Shown here: positions 9,017 to 18,327 of the stretch, one piece after another
How the letters are laid out: each line of letters opens with the position of its first letter
Position numbering within the stretch: the first letter of the stretch is position 1
NCBI RefSeq assembly: GCF_008152325.1
Contig: NZ_CP042243.1
Location: 1,679,026 to 1,743,025 of the forward strand
Direction of reading: 5' to 3'
DNA: 64,000 bases
DNA from: Crassaminicella thermophila
GTDB taxonomy: Bacteria > Bacillota > Clostridia > Peptostreptococcales > Thermotaleaceae
Position numbers and translations under genes: made by a program
Notes under the pieces: model-generated
What the model saw: the letters and a program-made list of their open reading frames with translations, nothing else
Databases searched by the model: none
Told to the model about the DNA's origin: nothing

Positions 9017-9607
9017 TTATTTTTTTCGCTCAGGAAGTAGAATTCCACCAGAAACTACCAGCTTAATAGCTGACTCAACAGATATATCTAATGGTATAAT
9101 ATCTTTCGTAGATACCATTATAAACATGCCTGATGTAGGATTAGGTGTAGTAGGAACAAATATACTTTTCATATTCTCCCCAACCTTTTCTGATACTTCA
9201 TTTGGTACATCTGCTGTAATAAAACCTATTGTATATATTCCTTTTGATGGATACTGAACAAGTACAGTACTCTTAAAATCTCCCTTTTGTTTCATACAAA
9301 AGGCATCTATTAATTTCTTAATAGATAAATATATTGTATTTACTAGAGGAATTCTACTCATAGTTTTCTCAATTAAACAAATTATTTCTTTCCCTAAATA
9401 ATTCGTTGCAAAAATACCTGTAGCAAAAATAATACTAATAGTTAATATAAATCCTATTCCTATAATACGAAAGCCAATTATTTTTTCTATAGGTACTCGA
9501 AATATAGAATCTACTATATTAAAAAGCCACGCAATTAAAGATATTGTTCCTACAATAGGAATTAAAACTAATAATCCGGTTATAAAAATCCTTCTTACCG
9601 TTTTCAT
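9017..9607 (-). CDS. DUF502 family membrane protein
   Basis: The 196-residue protein has two N-terminal transmembrane segments (about 8-30 and 48-70). A DUF502 domain follows (SRIPLVNTIYLSIKKLIDAF, then FVPTTPNPTSGMFIMVSTKDI, and a terminal SGGILLP). Function is unknown; the family is widespread in bacteria and plants. It lies 19 bases after the CBS/CorC gene, suggesting a shared transcript. The best ribosome binding site (GGAGGA) is 12-13 bases from the ATG, slightly long. Confidence 0.85.
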   Translation of the reverse strand: MKTVRRIFITGLLVLIPIVGTISLIAWLFNIVDSIFRVPIEKIIGFRIIGIGFILTISIIFATGIFATNYLGKEIICLIEKTMSRIPLVNTIYLSIKKLIDAFCMKQKGDFKSTVLVQYPSKGIYTIGFITADVPNEVSEKVGENMKSIFVPTTPNPTSGMFIMVSTKDIIPLDISVESAIKLVVSGGILLPERKK

Positions 9608-9626
9608 GGATACATCATTTCCTCCA

Positions 9627-10895
9627 TTACTCTGTTATAATCTTTTGTATTTCTAACTGTTTAATTCTTCTATTTTGTACATTTAAAACTTTAATTTTTA
9701 AATCATCTAGTAAAATTTCATCACCTTTAACAGGAATTCTTCCAAGTAAATTAAAAACAAATCCCCCTATAGAATCGTATTTTTCCTCTGGCAAGTTTAC
9801 AGCTAATACTTCATTAATTTCCTCAATAGATGCTTTTGCATTTACAATTAAAGAATTCTCTCCTGACTGCTCTATCAAATCAATCTCATTATCATATTCA
9901 TCTAAAATATCGCCAACGATTTCCTCTAAAATATCTTCTATTGTAACGAGTCCTAATGTTCCACCATATTCATCTAAAACAATTGCTATATGTACTTTCT
10001 CTTTTTGCATCTCTTTTAATAAATCACTAACTTTTTTACTTTCAGGCACGTAATATGCTTCTCTTATTAATTTTAAAATATCAAATTTTAGCTCATTCTT
10101 GTTTTTAGAGTATACTAATAAATCTTTTGCATACAAAATGCCAATAACATTATCTACTGTATCCTTAATAACAGGAATTCTAGAATAACCATAATCTATT
10201 ACAACATTTAATGCTTCTTCTAAAGTAGTTTCTTCTTCAATATATATCATATCAATTCTAGGTACCATAACTTCTGTTACTTCAATATCTCCTATTTCAA
10301 AAATACTATTAATCATTTCTCTTTCATCTCTCTCAATAATCCCTGCTTCTTCCCCTACATCTACTAAAGTCATAATTTCTTCTTCAGAAACCAACACTTT
10401 ATTTTTTGTCATATCTACACCAAATAATTTTACAATAAAATTTGTAATAACTGTTAATACCTTTAATATTGGATATAGCACAAATGATAAAATTTCTAGT
10501 GGTCTTCCTAGCTTTAAAGCCACTCTTTCAGGAAAATAAGAAGAATATGTTTTTGGAGTTATTTCCCCAAAAACTAATATTAATATAGTCATAACAACTG
10601 TAACAAACGTAGTTGCATTTTTTCCAGAAATATATTTAAATGTAAGCTCCGTAGCTATGGCTGTCGCAGCAATATTTACAATATTATTTCCAATTAATAT
10701 AGTCGATAAAATTTTCGGAGTACTATTCATAAGCCTTTCCAAAACTTCTGCATCTTTTGTCCCTTTGTTTTTAAGTTGTTTGATTTTAATGATGTTCATT
10801 GAAGTCAAAGCCGTTTCAGCACTAGAAAAAAGTCCTGACAAAATTAGCAATGTGATTAACAAAATCAATTTTATAACTTCATCATATGCAAACAA
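9627..10895 (-). CDS. CNNM/CorC-type membrane protein with CBS pair (UPF0053)
   Basis: The protein has an N-terminal CNNM domain (three to four membrane helices, about residues 1-170, with LSGLFSSAETALTS), two CBS repeats (about 200-330, with EVMVPRIDM and LDEYGGTLGLVTIEDILEEIVGDI) and a C-terminal CorC_HlyC transporter-associated domain. The family includes Mg2+ efflux proteins and was historically called hemolysin C. The start is taken as TTG at 10895 because GGGAGGAATTATT directly precedes it; the TTG at 10910 has no room for that site. This gives 422 residues. Ion specificity is not visible in the sequence. Confidence 0.92.
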   Translation of the reverse strand: MFAYDEVIKLILLITLLILSGLFSSAETALTSMNIIKIKQLKNKGTKDAEVLERLMNSTPKILSTILIGNNIVNIAATAIATELTFKYISGKNATTFVTVVMTILILVFGEITPKTYSSYFPERVALKLGRPLEILSFVLYPILKVLTVITNFIVKLFGVDMTKNKVLVSEEEIMTLVDVGEEAGIIERDEREMINSIFEIGDIEVTEVMVPRIDMIYIEEETTLEEALNVVIDYGYSRIPVIKDTVDNVIGILYAKDLLVYSKNKNELKFDILKLIREAYYVPESKKVSDLLKEMQKEKVHIAIVLDEYGGTLGLVTIEDILEEIVGDILDEYDNEIDLIEQSGENSLIVNAKASIEEINEVLAVNLPEEKYDSIGGFVFNLLGRIPVKGDEILLDDLKIKVLNVQNRRIKQLEIQKIITE

Positions 10896-10955
10896 AATAA
10901 TTCCTCCCAATACCTTCTAGACTGGCTAAAAGGGAAGTAGTCAATTCTACTCCCC

Positions 10956-11654
10956 CTAATAAATAATTTGAAAAATAAATATCGTAATAAATATACCTAA
11001 AATAGCTCCAATCGTGACCTCAAAAAAATTATGAATTCCTGCTTCAATTCTACTTTGTGCAACTAGTATTGCTAAAAGTAAGCATAGTGAAGTAACCAAT
11101 GTATTTTCAGATATAAAAGCTATAGAGGTAAGAATTGAAAATGCAATAGCTGTATGCCCACTAGGCATTCCTCCTCTTAAAGGAGTTCCTTCTCCAATAT
11201 ATGCTTTTATACTAATAACAATAAAAATTACAATTAGCAAACTAATAAATGTAGTATGAATAGGCATTTTTCTTACTTTATGCAAAACTATTTCTATAGC
11301 CCAATTAAATTTATCAAAAAATATAATGTAAGCAACAACAATCGCATTCAAAGCAGATATAAATACTGCTCCTGCAGCTACGTTTTTTGAGATTTTTGCC
11401 AATTCATGGTACTGATCTGTAATTAAATCTATAGCTGCTTCAATAGCAGTATTTATCATTTCAGCAATAATAACTAAAGCTATTGTAAAAAATAGCACTA
11501 AAATTTCAAGTTTAGATAAGTCAAAGAACAAACTTAAAAATAATACAAGTACTGCCATTGTAAAATGTATTCTCATATTTCGTTGGGTTTTTAAGGTATA
11601 GATAATTCCATCAATCGCATAATTAAAACTATCTATTAATTTTCTTACTTTCAT
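10956..11654 (-). CDS. dgkA: Lipid kinase (DgkA type) fused to PAP2 phosphatase
   Basis: Residues 1-118 are a DgkA-family kinase: SFNYAIDGIIYTLKTQRNMRIH, then the signature EMINTAIEAAIDL and a KNVAAGAV segment. In Firmicutes this domain phosphorylates undecaprenol or diacylglycerol at the membrane. Residues 130-232 are a PAP2 lipid phosphatase with PSGHT and SR-x5-H-x3-E (the last acid is E, not the common D). One 232-residue polypeptide therefore holds a lipid kinase and a lipid-phosphate phosphatase, suggesting recycling of undecaprenyl or phosphatidate carriers. It occupies the dgkA slot between ybeY and era. About eight membrane helices are predicted by eye. Domain calls are firm; the net reaction is inference. 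Confidence 0.92.
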   Translation of the reverse strand: MKVRKLIDSFNYAIDGIIYTLKTQRNMRIHFTMAVLVLFLSLFFDLSKLEILVLFFTIALVIIAEMINTAIEAAIDLITDQYHELAKISKNVAAGAVFISALNAIVVAYIIFFDKFNWAIEIVLHKVRKMPIHTTFISLLIVIFIVISIKAYIGEGTPLRGGMPSGHTAIAFSILTSIAFISENTLVTSLCLLLAILVAQSRIEAGIHNFFEVTIGAILGIFITIFIFQIIY

Positions 11655-11656
11655 TC

Positions 11657-12112
11657 TTATTCTCTTAATATACCCATTTCTTTTAAAACTTCTTCTTCTT
11701 TTTGTCTCATTATTTTTCTATTTTCTTCTGTATCATGATCATACCCAAACAAATGAAACATACTATGGACAGTTAGAAACAGTACTTCTCTTTCAAAAGA
11801 ATGACAAAACTCTATAGATTGTTCTTTTGCTTTTTCTAAAGAAATTACAATATCCCCTAAACAAGTATGTTCATTAATTTCTTTTATATTTTCATATTGT
11901 GGAAAAGATAATACATCTGTAGACTTATCCACCCCTCTATAAGTTTTATTTAATTCATGGATTTCTTTATTGTCAACAAAAGATACACTTACTTCTACAT
12001 CCTTACATACTCCTTCTTTTTGTAAGCATAAATCAATAGCTTTTATAATTAAGTTTTCAATTTCTCTATCATATTCTATTACTGTTTGTCGATTATCTAT
12101 CATTACTTCCAT
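11657..12112 (-). CDS. ybeY: Endoribonuclease YbeY (rRNA maturation)
   Basis: The 151-residue metalloprotein works in 16S rRNA 3'-end maturation and ribosome quality control. The zinc site appears as H-S-M-F-H-L-F-G-Y-D-H, the H-x3-H-x5-H pattern, near residues 116-126. The upstream STDVLSFPQ and LGDIVISLEKA segments are also typical. It starts directly at the pgpH stop codon (TAA-ATG), with GAGGTGG inside pgpH as its ribosome binding site, so the two are probably translationally coupled. Confidence 0.96.
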   Translation of the reverse strand: MEVMIDNRQTVIEYDREIENLIIKAIDLCLQKEGVCKDVEVSVSFVDNKEIHELNKTYRGVDKSTDVLSFPQYENIKEINEHTCLGDIVISLEKAKEQSIEFCHSFEREVLFLTVHSMFHLFGYDHDTEENRKIMRQKEEEVLKEMGILRE

Positions 12113-14209
12113 TTATTCAACCACCTCTTCCTTTTTTATATTAAGTTCTGGATATTCTATTCTCTCATGGAATATTCCCATTAAAACTGTTATAAAAGAT
12201 GATGCTATTTTTTCTAAATCTTTTAAAGTTATATCACATTCGTCTAATTGATGATCATTAAGCTTATCTTCAATAATTTTATCTATTAACTTTTTTATTT
12301 TTTCACTATTTGGTTCTGGCATACTTCTTACAGCTGCTTCTATAGAGTCAGCAAGCATTACAATAGCAGCTTCTCTTGATTGAGGTCTTGTCCCATTATA
12401 ACGAAAATCTTTTTCATCTACTTCTTTATTTTTTTCATCATTTATTGCTTTATGATAAAAGTATTTTACTAAAGTATTGCCATGATGTTGCTCAATAATA
12501 TCAATAATTTCTTGAGGCAACTTATATTTTTTTGCAATTTCTATTCCATCATCCACATGACTTGTTATAATCATAGCACTCAAACTTGCAGTGATCTTAT
12601 CATGAGGATTTTCACTAGTCAATTGATTTTCTTTAAATAAATAGGGTCTTTTTAACTTGCCTATATCATGATAAAAAGCACTTACTCTAGCAAACAGTCC
12701 ATTAGCCCCTATAGCATCAGCTGCTGCTTCACTTAAATTTCCTACAATAATGCTATGATGATATGTCCCTGGTGCCTCTAACAAAAGTTTTTTAAGTATT
12801 GGATGGTTTGGATTTGATAATTCTAATAATTTTAATGGGGTTAAAATATGAAAAGCAGATTCCCATAATGGTAAAGATCCTATTGTTAGTATGGCACAAA
12901 ATATTCCATTTAATATTCCATAAAAACTGTCCGTTAACACTTTAGATAGTTCATAATGATTTATTAAGCCTAACCCAATTATGATCATCATATTACAAAT
13001 ACTCACAATTAACCCAGATAAAAAAATATTTGATCTCTGATGGGTATGTGTAACACTAAATGCACCTACTGTTCCACCTATAAGGCTTGTAATAAAAAAT
13101 CCAATATTATTACCACTACTTAATGTAAGTAGCACTGTCATAATCAAATTAACAGCTATAGCCAATCTCGAATCAATTAAAATTCCTATTAACATAGCTG
13201 ATGCTGCTACAGGTGTAGCATAACATGAAATTTTATAAGTTGTTTTAGATAATAAATAAACAGATAAAAATATAATAAATATAAGATAAAGTTTTGATAA
13301 AGATGTAAGAATATCTCTATTAAATACATAAATATATGCAATTAACAAAACTTCAGCAATGATTACTAAAATAGCTATCCCAAAATATAGAGAATAATCT
13401 TTATTTCCCTGCTGCTTTGTAATTCCAGCATCTTTTAAAAGCTTCAATTGCTCCTCGGTTATAATATCCCCTTTATTTACAATAATGCTTCCCTTTTTTA
13501 CTATAACTTTTTCAACAGCATTTTTCGCCTCATCAATTTTTTGTCGTGTTGTTTCAACATCCAAAAAACGATTAGGTTTAATAGATGTATTTACTATTTT
13601 TATTCCTAATAATTTAATTTTGTCTGAAAATTCTTTAAGTCCTTTAAAGTAATTTTCAATTGCTATTTTTTCTTTTTCTAATTCTTCTAATTTGATACCT
13701 GTAGACATAACTTGTGTAATAATTTCATATATATAACTTTCAATATTTTTTAGTTCCTTTTCTGAAGCTACAAGCATTAATGATAATTCTTTTTCACTTA
13801 AATTTAACTCATTTTTTTTTATTAATAAAGACAATTTTTCTTCATTTGTAATATCTTGTAAATTGCGAATCTGATAAGCATTTTTAAAGAATTTTTCAAT
13901 TTTTTTCTTTATATCAATCTGAATTGTTGGATCAATTTTCTCCCTAGGTTCCACAGACTTAATAGCTTTTTCTATAAGCCTGTTTGTTGCAATTTTATTT
14001 TCTATATCTCTAGGAGCTCTTAGATCTGCAGGGGATTTTTGTCCTACTTGTAATTCATATTTTTCTGGTGCAAGACTTGTGAGCATACTAATAAAAATCA
14101 AAAGAAAAAAAATACTTGTAAGCATAATTTTATTTACCAGTTTTTTACGAAAAAATCTTATTACTACCATATTGTTTATCTTATGCACCATATGTGTAAA
14201 AAGAGTCAT
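12113..14209 (-). CDS. pgpH: 7TM-HD family cyclic-di-AMP phosphodiesterase (PgpH/YqfF)
   Basis: The 698-residue membrane protein has an N-terminal anchor (about 25-45), an extracellular 7TMR-HDED sensor region (about 45-270), seven transmembrane helices (about 275-455) and a cytoplasmic HD domain. The HD domain shows TYHHS, FYHDIGKLKRP, EQHHGNT and ADSIEAAVRSM. PgpH in Listeria and its relatives hydrolyse c-di-AMP to pApA. All metal-binding HD residues appear present. An AGGGGG site precedes the ATG. It sits between phoH and ybeY, exactly as yqfF does in Bacillus. Confidence 0.94.
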   Translation of the reverse strand: MTLFTHMVHKINNMVVIRFFRKKLVNKIMLTSIFFLLIFISMLTSLAPEKYELQVGQKSPADLRAPRDIENKIATNRLIEKAIKSVEPREKIDPTIQIDIKKKIEKFFKNAYQIRNLQDITNEEKLSLLIKKNELNLSEKELSLMLVASEKELKNIESYIYEIITQVMSTGIKLEELEKEKIAIENYFKGLKEFSDKIKLLGIKIVNTSIKPNRFLDVETTRQKIDEAKNAVEKVIVKKGSIIVNKGDIITEEQLKLLKDAGITKQQGNKDYSLYFGIAILVIIAEVLLIAYIYVFNRDILTSLSKLYLIFIIFLSVYLLSKTTYKISCYATPVAASAMLIGILIDSRLAIAVNLIMTVLLTLSSGNNIGFFITSLIGGTVGAFSVTHTHQRSNIFLSGLIVSICNMMIIIGLGLINHYELSKVLTDSFYGILNGIFCAILTIGSLPLWESAFHILTPLKLLELSNPNHPILKKLLLEAPGTYHHSIIVGNLSEAAADAIGANGLFARVSAFYHDIGKLKRPYLFKENQLTSENPHDKITASLSAMIITSHVDDGIEIAKKYKLPQEIIDIIEQHHGNTLVKYFYHKAINDEKNKEVDEKDFRYNGTRPQSREAAIVMLADSIEAAVRSMPEPNSEKIKKLIDKIIEDKLNDHQLDECDITLKDLEKIASSFITVLMGIFHERIEYPELNIKKEEVVE

Positions 14210-14230
14210 ATAAGTTTCCCCCTAGTTTAT

Positions 14231-15235
14231 CTATCTTTTCCTATGCTTATTCTTTTTATCCACAACCTCTTTATTTTTTTCATACATATCATAGGCTTTT
14301 ATAATCCTTTGTACCAATGAATGCCTTACTACATCATTTTCATTGAAAAATACAAAACCTATTCCTTCTACATCAGATAGAATCTTTATTGCCTGCTTTA
14401 AACCTGATTCTTTCCCCTTTGGTAAATCTATTTGTGTTATATCTCCAGTTACAATAGCTTTTGAGCCCACACCTAGTCTTGTTAAGAACATTTTCATTTG
14501 TTCTTTTGTTGTATTCTGAGCTTCATCTAAAATAATAAAAGAATCATTTAATGTTCTACCTCTCATATATGCTAATGGAGCTACTTCTATCATTCCTCTT
14601 TCCTTATATTTTAAGAATGTTTCTCCTCCTAAAATATCATACAAAGCATCATAAAGCGGTCTTAAATAAGGATCTACTTTTTCCTGTAAATCTCCAGGCA
14701 AAAAACCTAAGCTTTCACCAGCTTCCACAGCAGGTCTTGTAAGAATAATCCTACTTACTTCTTTATTTTTAAAAGAACTTACTGCCATAGCCATAGCTAA
14801 ATAGGTCTTACCTGTTCCTGCAGGCCCAATACCAAATACTACATCATTATTTTTTATACTTTCAGTATACTTTTTTTGTCCTAAAGTCTTAGGTTTTATT
14901 TGTTTTCCTTTAGAACTTATACAAATTACATCTTCTAATAACCCTTGAATTTTATCTTCCTGTCCTTCTTGAAGAAGTTTTATAGAATAATTTATTTTCT
15001 GACTATCTAATGTTTCACCTGACTCTAATATTTGAATAAGTCTATATATAAGTTTTTCTGTAATCTCGGCTTCTTTTGGACTTCCAATAATTACAATTTC
15101 TCCCTTTCTAGATACAATATTAACATTAAATGTATTTTCAATAATTTTAATATTCGCATCAAAATTACCAAATAACTCTTTCGTATAATCAATTTCATTC
15201 ATGCTAATTCTTTTTTCTATTATTTTTTCTTCCAA
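14231..15235 (-). CDS. phoH: PhoH-like ATPase
   Basis: Cytoplasmic P-loop ATPase/RNA-helicase-like protein of 334 residues. The N-terminal 110 residues form a KH-like domain. Walker A is GPAGTGKT (137-144) and Walker B is FIILDEAQN (about 232-240); ILTRPAVEAGESLGFLPGD and TGDITQIDLP are other family signatures. The physiological role remains poorly defined; it is often linked to ybeY and RNA metabolism, and ybeY is two genes away here. The C-terminus is lysine-rich (KKNKHRKR). Confidence 0.96.
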   Translation of the reverse strand: MEEKIIEKRISMNEIDYTKELFGNFDANIKIIENTFNVNIVSRKGEIVIIGSPKEAEITEKLIYRLIQILESGETLDSQKINYSIKLLQEGQEDKIQGLLEDVICISSKGKQIKPKTLGQKKYTESIKNNDVVFGIGPAGTGKTYLAMAMAVSSFKNKEVSRIILTRPAVEAGESLGFLPGDLQEKVDPYLRPLYDALYDILGGETFLKYKERGMIEVAPLAYMRGRTLNDSFIILDEAQNTTKEQMKMFLTRLGVGSKAIVTGDITQIDLPKGKESGLKQAIKILSDVEGIGFVFFNENDVVRHSLVQRIIKAYDMYEKNKEVVDKKNKHRKR

Positions 15236-15254
15236 TCAAAGATCCTCCTTAAGA

Positions 15255-16445
15255 TTAATTTATAGTTGAAATTCTTTGCTTTTTCCCTATTTGTTCTAAT
15301 GCTTCAATGGTTAATTTTGCCCTTATAATATTTCCTTCTTGATAAAATTTTATATCTTTATTTAATATCTTTACATTTTTAGGCATCTTCTTAACTAGAT
15401 TAACCATCATTCTTTCTTGTAATGCTTTTTTTGCAGTGCTTTTATCAATTATTTCTTTTTTTTCAATGGCTTCATAGTATTCTTCAATAATAATTTCGAC
15501 AGGAATTTTAATATTCCTCCAACCAGTAAAACTTTTATTCCTCTTCTCAATTATAACATTATTATATGGTATTTCTCCTAAACTTGATATAATTTGATTA
15601 TTTCCAATTTTTATAATTTTTCTTTCAACTTTATTTCCTGTTTTTACTTTTTTTATTCTTACTAAGCTAATTTTATCATTCTCTTCATAATAGGTCTTTG
15701 CAAACACATCTCCTAATGCATGTACATATCTTGTTTCAAGTCCTTCTCTTTGGATCACTCCTGTTATTAGTATTTGTCCTTTCTTTACAATATCCCCTTT
15801 TTGTACAAGTGCATCACCATTCTTTGCAATTATTTTCTCGATTACCCCTTTTTTTATAGCAACAATATCACATGGAATATCTTTTGGAATCTTTTTTGGC
15901 GGATCTACTTTTTCTACAACTTCTATAATTGCTTTTGTTCCTTGTATTTGAATTCCAACCCAAGCTAAGTTTTTTAATTCTATCATCATATTATTTTCTA
16001 TATCGGAAATATCTAACTTATACTTAAAAACACCACGATATAGACCTAATGTATTAAGATGTTCTTTTATTTCTTCTTTTGATATATCTTGATTTCCAAT
16101 TATTTCAATATCCCATATAAAAGAAGTAGCAAATACAATAATAAATATAGAAATAATAAATCCAATAATAAACATTTTTCTTGCACTAATTTTATGCATA
16201 AAAAAAGGATAGCCTATTTTTTGACTGATTTTTACTCTGCACCCTGCTCTTTTTACAATATGTCTAAGTTCTTTATATCCTTTTAACCCTATCTTTGCTT
16301 CAAGAGTTGTATAGTCTATTCGAACAATATCCCAAAGATATATTCCCTTTGCAATAGCAAAATTAATAAACTTTTCTAATGCTAACCCCTCAATTTTAAT
16401 TACAACATAACCTCTAAAAAAATTCCATAGCTTTACAATAAGCAC
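15255..16445 (-). CDS. yqfD: Sporulation protein YqfD
   Basis: The 396-residue protein has a cytoplasmic N-terminal domain (about 1-90), one transmembrane helix (about 92-113) and a large outer domain that includes FNKGDxVKKGQILITG-like biotinyl/lipoyl-type sequence (KKGVIEKIIAKNGDALVQKGDIVKKGQILI, about 195-225). This is the YqfD family, in Bacillus a sigma-E-dependent mother-cell protein needed for efficient sporulation. It is paired with yqfC 12 bases upstream and followed by phoH, the conserved order. Confidence 0.93.
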   Translation of the reverse strand: MLIVKLWNFFRGYVVIKIEGLALEKFINFAIAKGIYLWDIVRIDYTTLEAKIGLKGYKELRHIVKRAGCRVKISQKIGYPFFMHKISARKMFIIGFIISIFIIVFATSFIWDIEIIGNQDISKEEIKEHLNTLGLYRGVFKYKLDISDIENNMMIELKNLAWVGIQIQGTKAIIEVVEKVDPPKKIPKDIPCDIVAIKKGVIEKIIAKNGDALVQKGDIVKKGQILITGVIQREGLETRYVHALGDVFAKTYYEENDKISLVRIKKVKTGNKVERKIIKIGNNQIISSLGEIPYNNVIIEKRNKSFTGWRNIKIPVEIIIEEYYEAIEKKEIIDKSTAKKALQERMMVNLVKKMPKNVKILNKDIKFYQEGNIIRAKLTIEALEQIGKKQRISTIN

Positions 16446-16457
16446 GTCCCTCCCTCC

Positions 16458-16736
16458 TTATCCTATAAACTCAACATTCTCAATATTTCCACATATAATA
16501 ATTTCTTCTGTTATAATTGTTTTAATAGATAGATCTTTTCCTGTTATTCTAATTACACCACTTTTTGTATTAACTCTTATTTTAAGCTTAGAATACTCAA
16601 TAATCCCTTTATGATTTTCTATATATAGTTGTAAATTTCCTAATAAAGTAATCCTAGGAAGATCTAACATAATATCTTTGGGAAGTTCTAATAATTCAGC
16701 CACACTTTCTTTAATCTCTTTAGTTCTGCTTTTCAT
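16458..16736 (-). CDS. yqfC: Sporulation protein YqfC
   Basis: Small 92-residue protein of the YabP/YqfC family: ELLELPKDIMLDLPRITLLGNLQLYIENHKGIIEY, then ITGKDLSIKTI. The family is restricted to spore formers and is expressed in the mother cell; its partner is YqfD, encoded immediately downstream. GGGGGAGTGTCC before the ATG is a strong ribosome binding site. The promoter probably lies in the 127-base gap between this gene and the terminator at 16832-16866; I could not assign a sigma-E promoter with confidence. Confidence 0.93.
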   Translation of the reverse strand: MKSRTKEIKESVAELLELPKDIMLDLPRITLLGNLQLYIENHKGIIEYSKLKIRVNTKSGVIRITGKDLSIKTIITEEIIICGNIENVEFIG

Positions 16737-16831
16737 AAGGACACTCCCCCTTCATATATAGTAAGTTTATGCATTGGAATAATACTGTATTACTCTATTT
16801 TAAATGTACTCTTTTCTAATATTTTTAACTT

Positions 16832-16866
16832 AAAAAAGCTATGGAAATTATTCCCATAGCTTTTTA
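16832..16866 (-). terminator. Hairpin terminator after the 138-aa gene
   Basis: AAAAAGCTATGG/CCATAGCTTTTT forms a 12-bp stem with a 9-base loop and T-runs on both sides. It directly follows (and touches) the end of the gene at 16864, separating it from yqfC. Confidence 0.85.
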
Positions 16867-17280
16867 TCTCCTTAAAGATTTTGGTTTTCCTAATACCTCT
16901 GACATAATAATACCATTAAATAAATTTCTTTCATTTAATAAAACATTTTTCTTTATTCGTTTACTATCTTTTATCACATATTCTGTTTCGCTTTTAATTT
17001 TTTCTCTTTTTATCTCCTTCTTATATTCCTTATTTATTTCTATTTTAGATTTACAAATTTCATTTTGATTCGTATTTTTCTCTTCTAAAACCATATTTTC
17101 ATTTTTTTCATCAGATATATACTTTGTTTTCTTTAATTCATTTACATGTGAGAAATCTTTTTCTATTCTTTTCTCTTTTTTTGGCTTTTTAACTTCATCT
17201 TTTTTATTAAAATTTTTTATTTTTCCTATCAACGTAATAATTAATATTAAAATTGGCAGAATATCTTCCATAATATCCAT
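16864..17280 (-). CDS. Small N-anchored, highly charged protein of unknown function
   Basis: The 138-residue protein has a hydrophobic N-terminus (DILPILILIITLIG, about residues 5-20), then a lysine/glutamate-dominated chain to about residue 105, and a less charged end (LLNERNLFNGIIMSEVLGKPKSLRR). I recognise no family. It occupies the position of yqfB between floA and yqfC in Bacillus, and the size is similar, but homology is not shown. The conserved-looking C-terminus after a low-complexity linker suggests a short binding motif. No obvious catalytic motif is visible. Confidence 0.7.
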   Translation of the reverse strand: MDIMEDILPILILIITLIGKIKNFNKKDEVKKPKKEKRIEKDFSHVNELKKTKYISDEKNENMVLEEKNTNQNEICKSKIEINKEYKKEIKREKIKSETEYVIKDSKRIKKNVLLNERNLFNGIIMSEVLGKPKSLRR

Positions 17281-17334
17281 AATCTCACATCCTTTAAACT
17301 GCCAAGCATCATTTTTTACTTACTTCTTCTCATT

Positions 17335-18321
17335 TTAATTCACATCATCTTCTTTATTAATTTTTGATATAGTCTTTCTCATATTTGTATCTGCCATAAT
17401 ATTTTGCATATGATAGTAATCCATTACACCGAGTTTTCCCTCTCTTAAAGCTTGAGCCATAGCTTTAGGTACTTCAGCTTCAGCTTCAACAACTTTTGCA
17501 CGCATTTCTTGAACAGCAGCAACCATCTCTTGTTCCCTTGCTACAGCCATAGCACGCCTTTCTTCTGCCTTTGCTTGAGCAATCCTCTTATCCGCTTCAG
17601 CCTGATCTGTTTGAAGTTGTGCACCAATATTTCTTCCTATATCCACATCTGCAATATCAATAGATAAAATTTCAAAAGCTGTACCTGCATCTAATCCTTT
17701 TAATAAAACTGTTTTTGAAATCAAATCTGGATTTTCTAATACTTCTTTATGTGTAGCTGCAGAACCAACAGTAGTAACAATTCCTTCTCCAACTCTAGCT
17801 ATAATTGTTTCTTCCCCAGCTCCTCCAACAAGTCTCTCAATATTTGCTCTTACCGTTACTCTTGCTTTTACCATTACTTCTATTCCATCTTTTGCAACTG
17901 CTGAAACTTTTGGAGTCTCTATTACTTTAGGATTAACACTTACCTGAACTGCACTCAAAACTTCCCTACCTGCTAAATCAATTGCTGCTGCTCTTTCAAA
18001 TTCTAAAGCTATATCAGCCCTTTGTGCTGCAACAAGTGCATCTACTACACTATTTACATTTCCTCCTGCAAGATAATGGGCTTCTAATTTATCAATATCT
18101 AAATTTAATCCTGCTTTTGTAGCTTTAATAAGCGGATTTACAATTCTTGATGGAGATACTCGTCTAAATCTCATACCAATTAAAGTAAAAAATCCAATTT
18201 TCACACCTGAAAAATATGCTGTAATCCATAATCCTACAGGTATAAAACTCAAAAGTAATCCTAATAACATAAGTACAACAATAGCTAAAATTCCAAAACC
18301 AATAATAGATGACATATTCAT
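17335..18321 (-). CDS. floA: Flotillin-like membrane scaffold FloA (SPFH)
   Basis: The 328-residue protein organises functional membrane microdomains. An N-terminal hydrophobic hairpin (about 4-50, with [20 protein letters not shown]) is followed by the SPFH domain ([20 protein letters not shown]...). A helical coiled region rich in Ala-Glu repeats ([20 protein letters not shown]) lies at about 235-300. It corresponds to YqfA of Bacillus and lies 6 bases after the nfeD gene, its usual partner. Length and sequence are typical. Confidence 0.97.
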   Translation of the reverse strand: MNMSSIIGFGILAIVVLMLLGLLLSFIPVGLWITAYFSGVKIGFFTLIGMRFRRVSPSRIVNPLIKATKAGLNLDIDKLEAHYLAGGNVNSVVDALVAAQRADIALEFERAAAIDLAGREVLSAVQVSVNPKVIETPKVSAVAKDGIEVMVKARVTVRANIERLVGGAGEETIIARVGEGIVTTVGSAATHKEVLENPDLISKTVLLKGLDAGTAFEILSIDIADVDIGRNIGAQLQTDQAEADKRIAQAKAEERRAMAVAREQEMVAAVQEMRAKVVEAEAEVPKAMAQALREGKLGVMDYYHMQNIMADTNMRKTISKINKEDDVN

Positions 18322-18327
18322 AACCTC

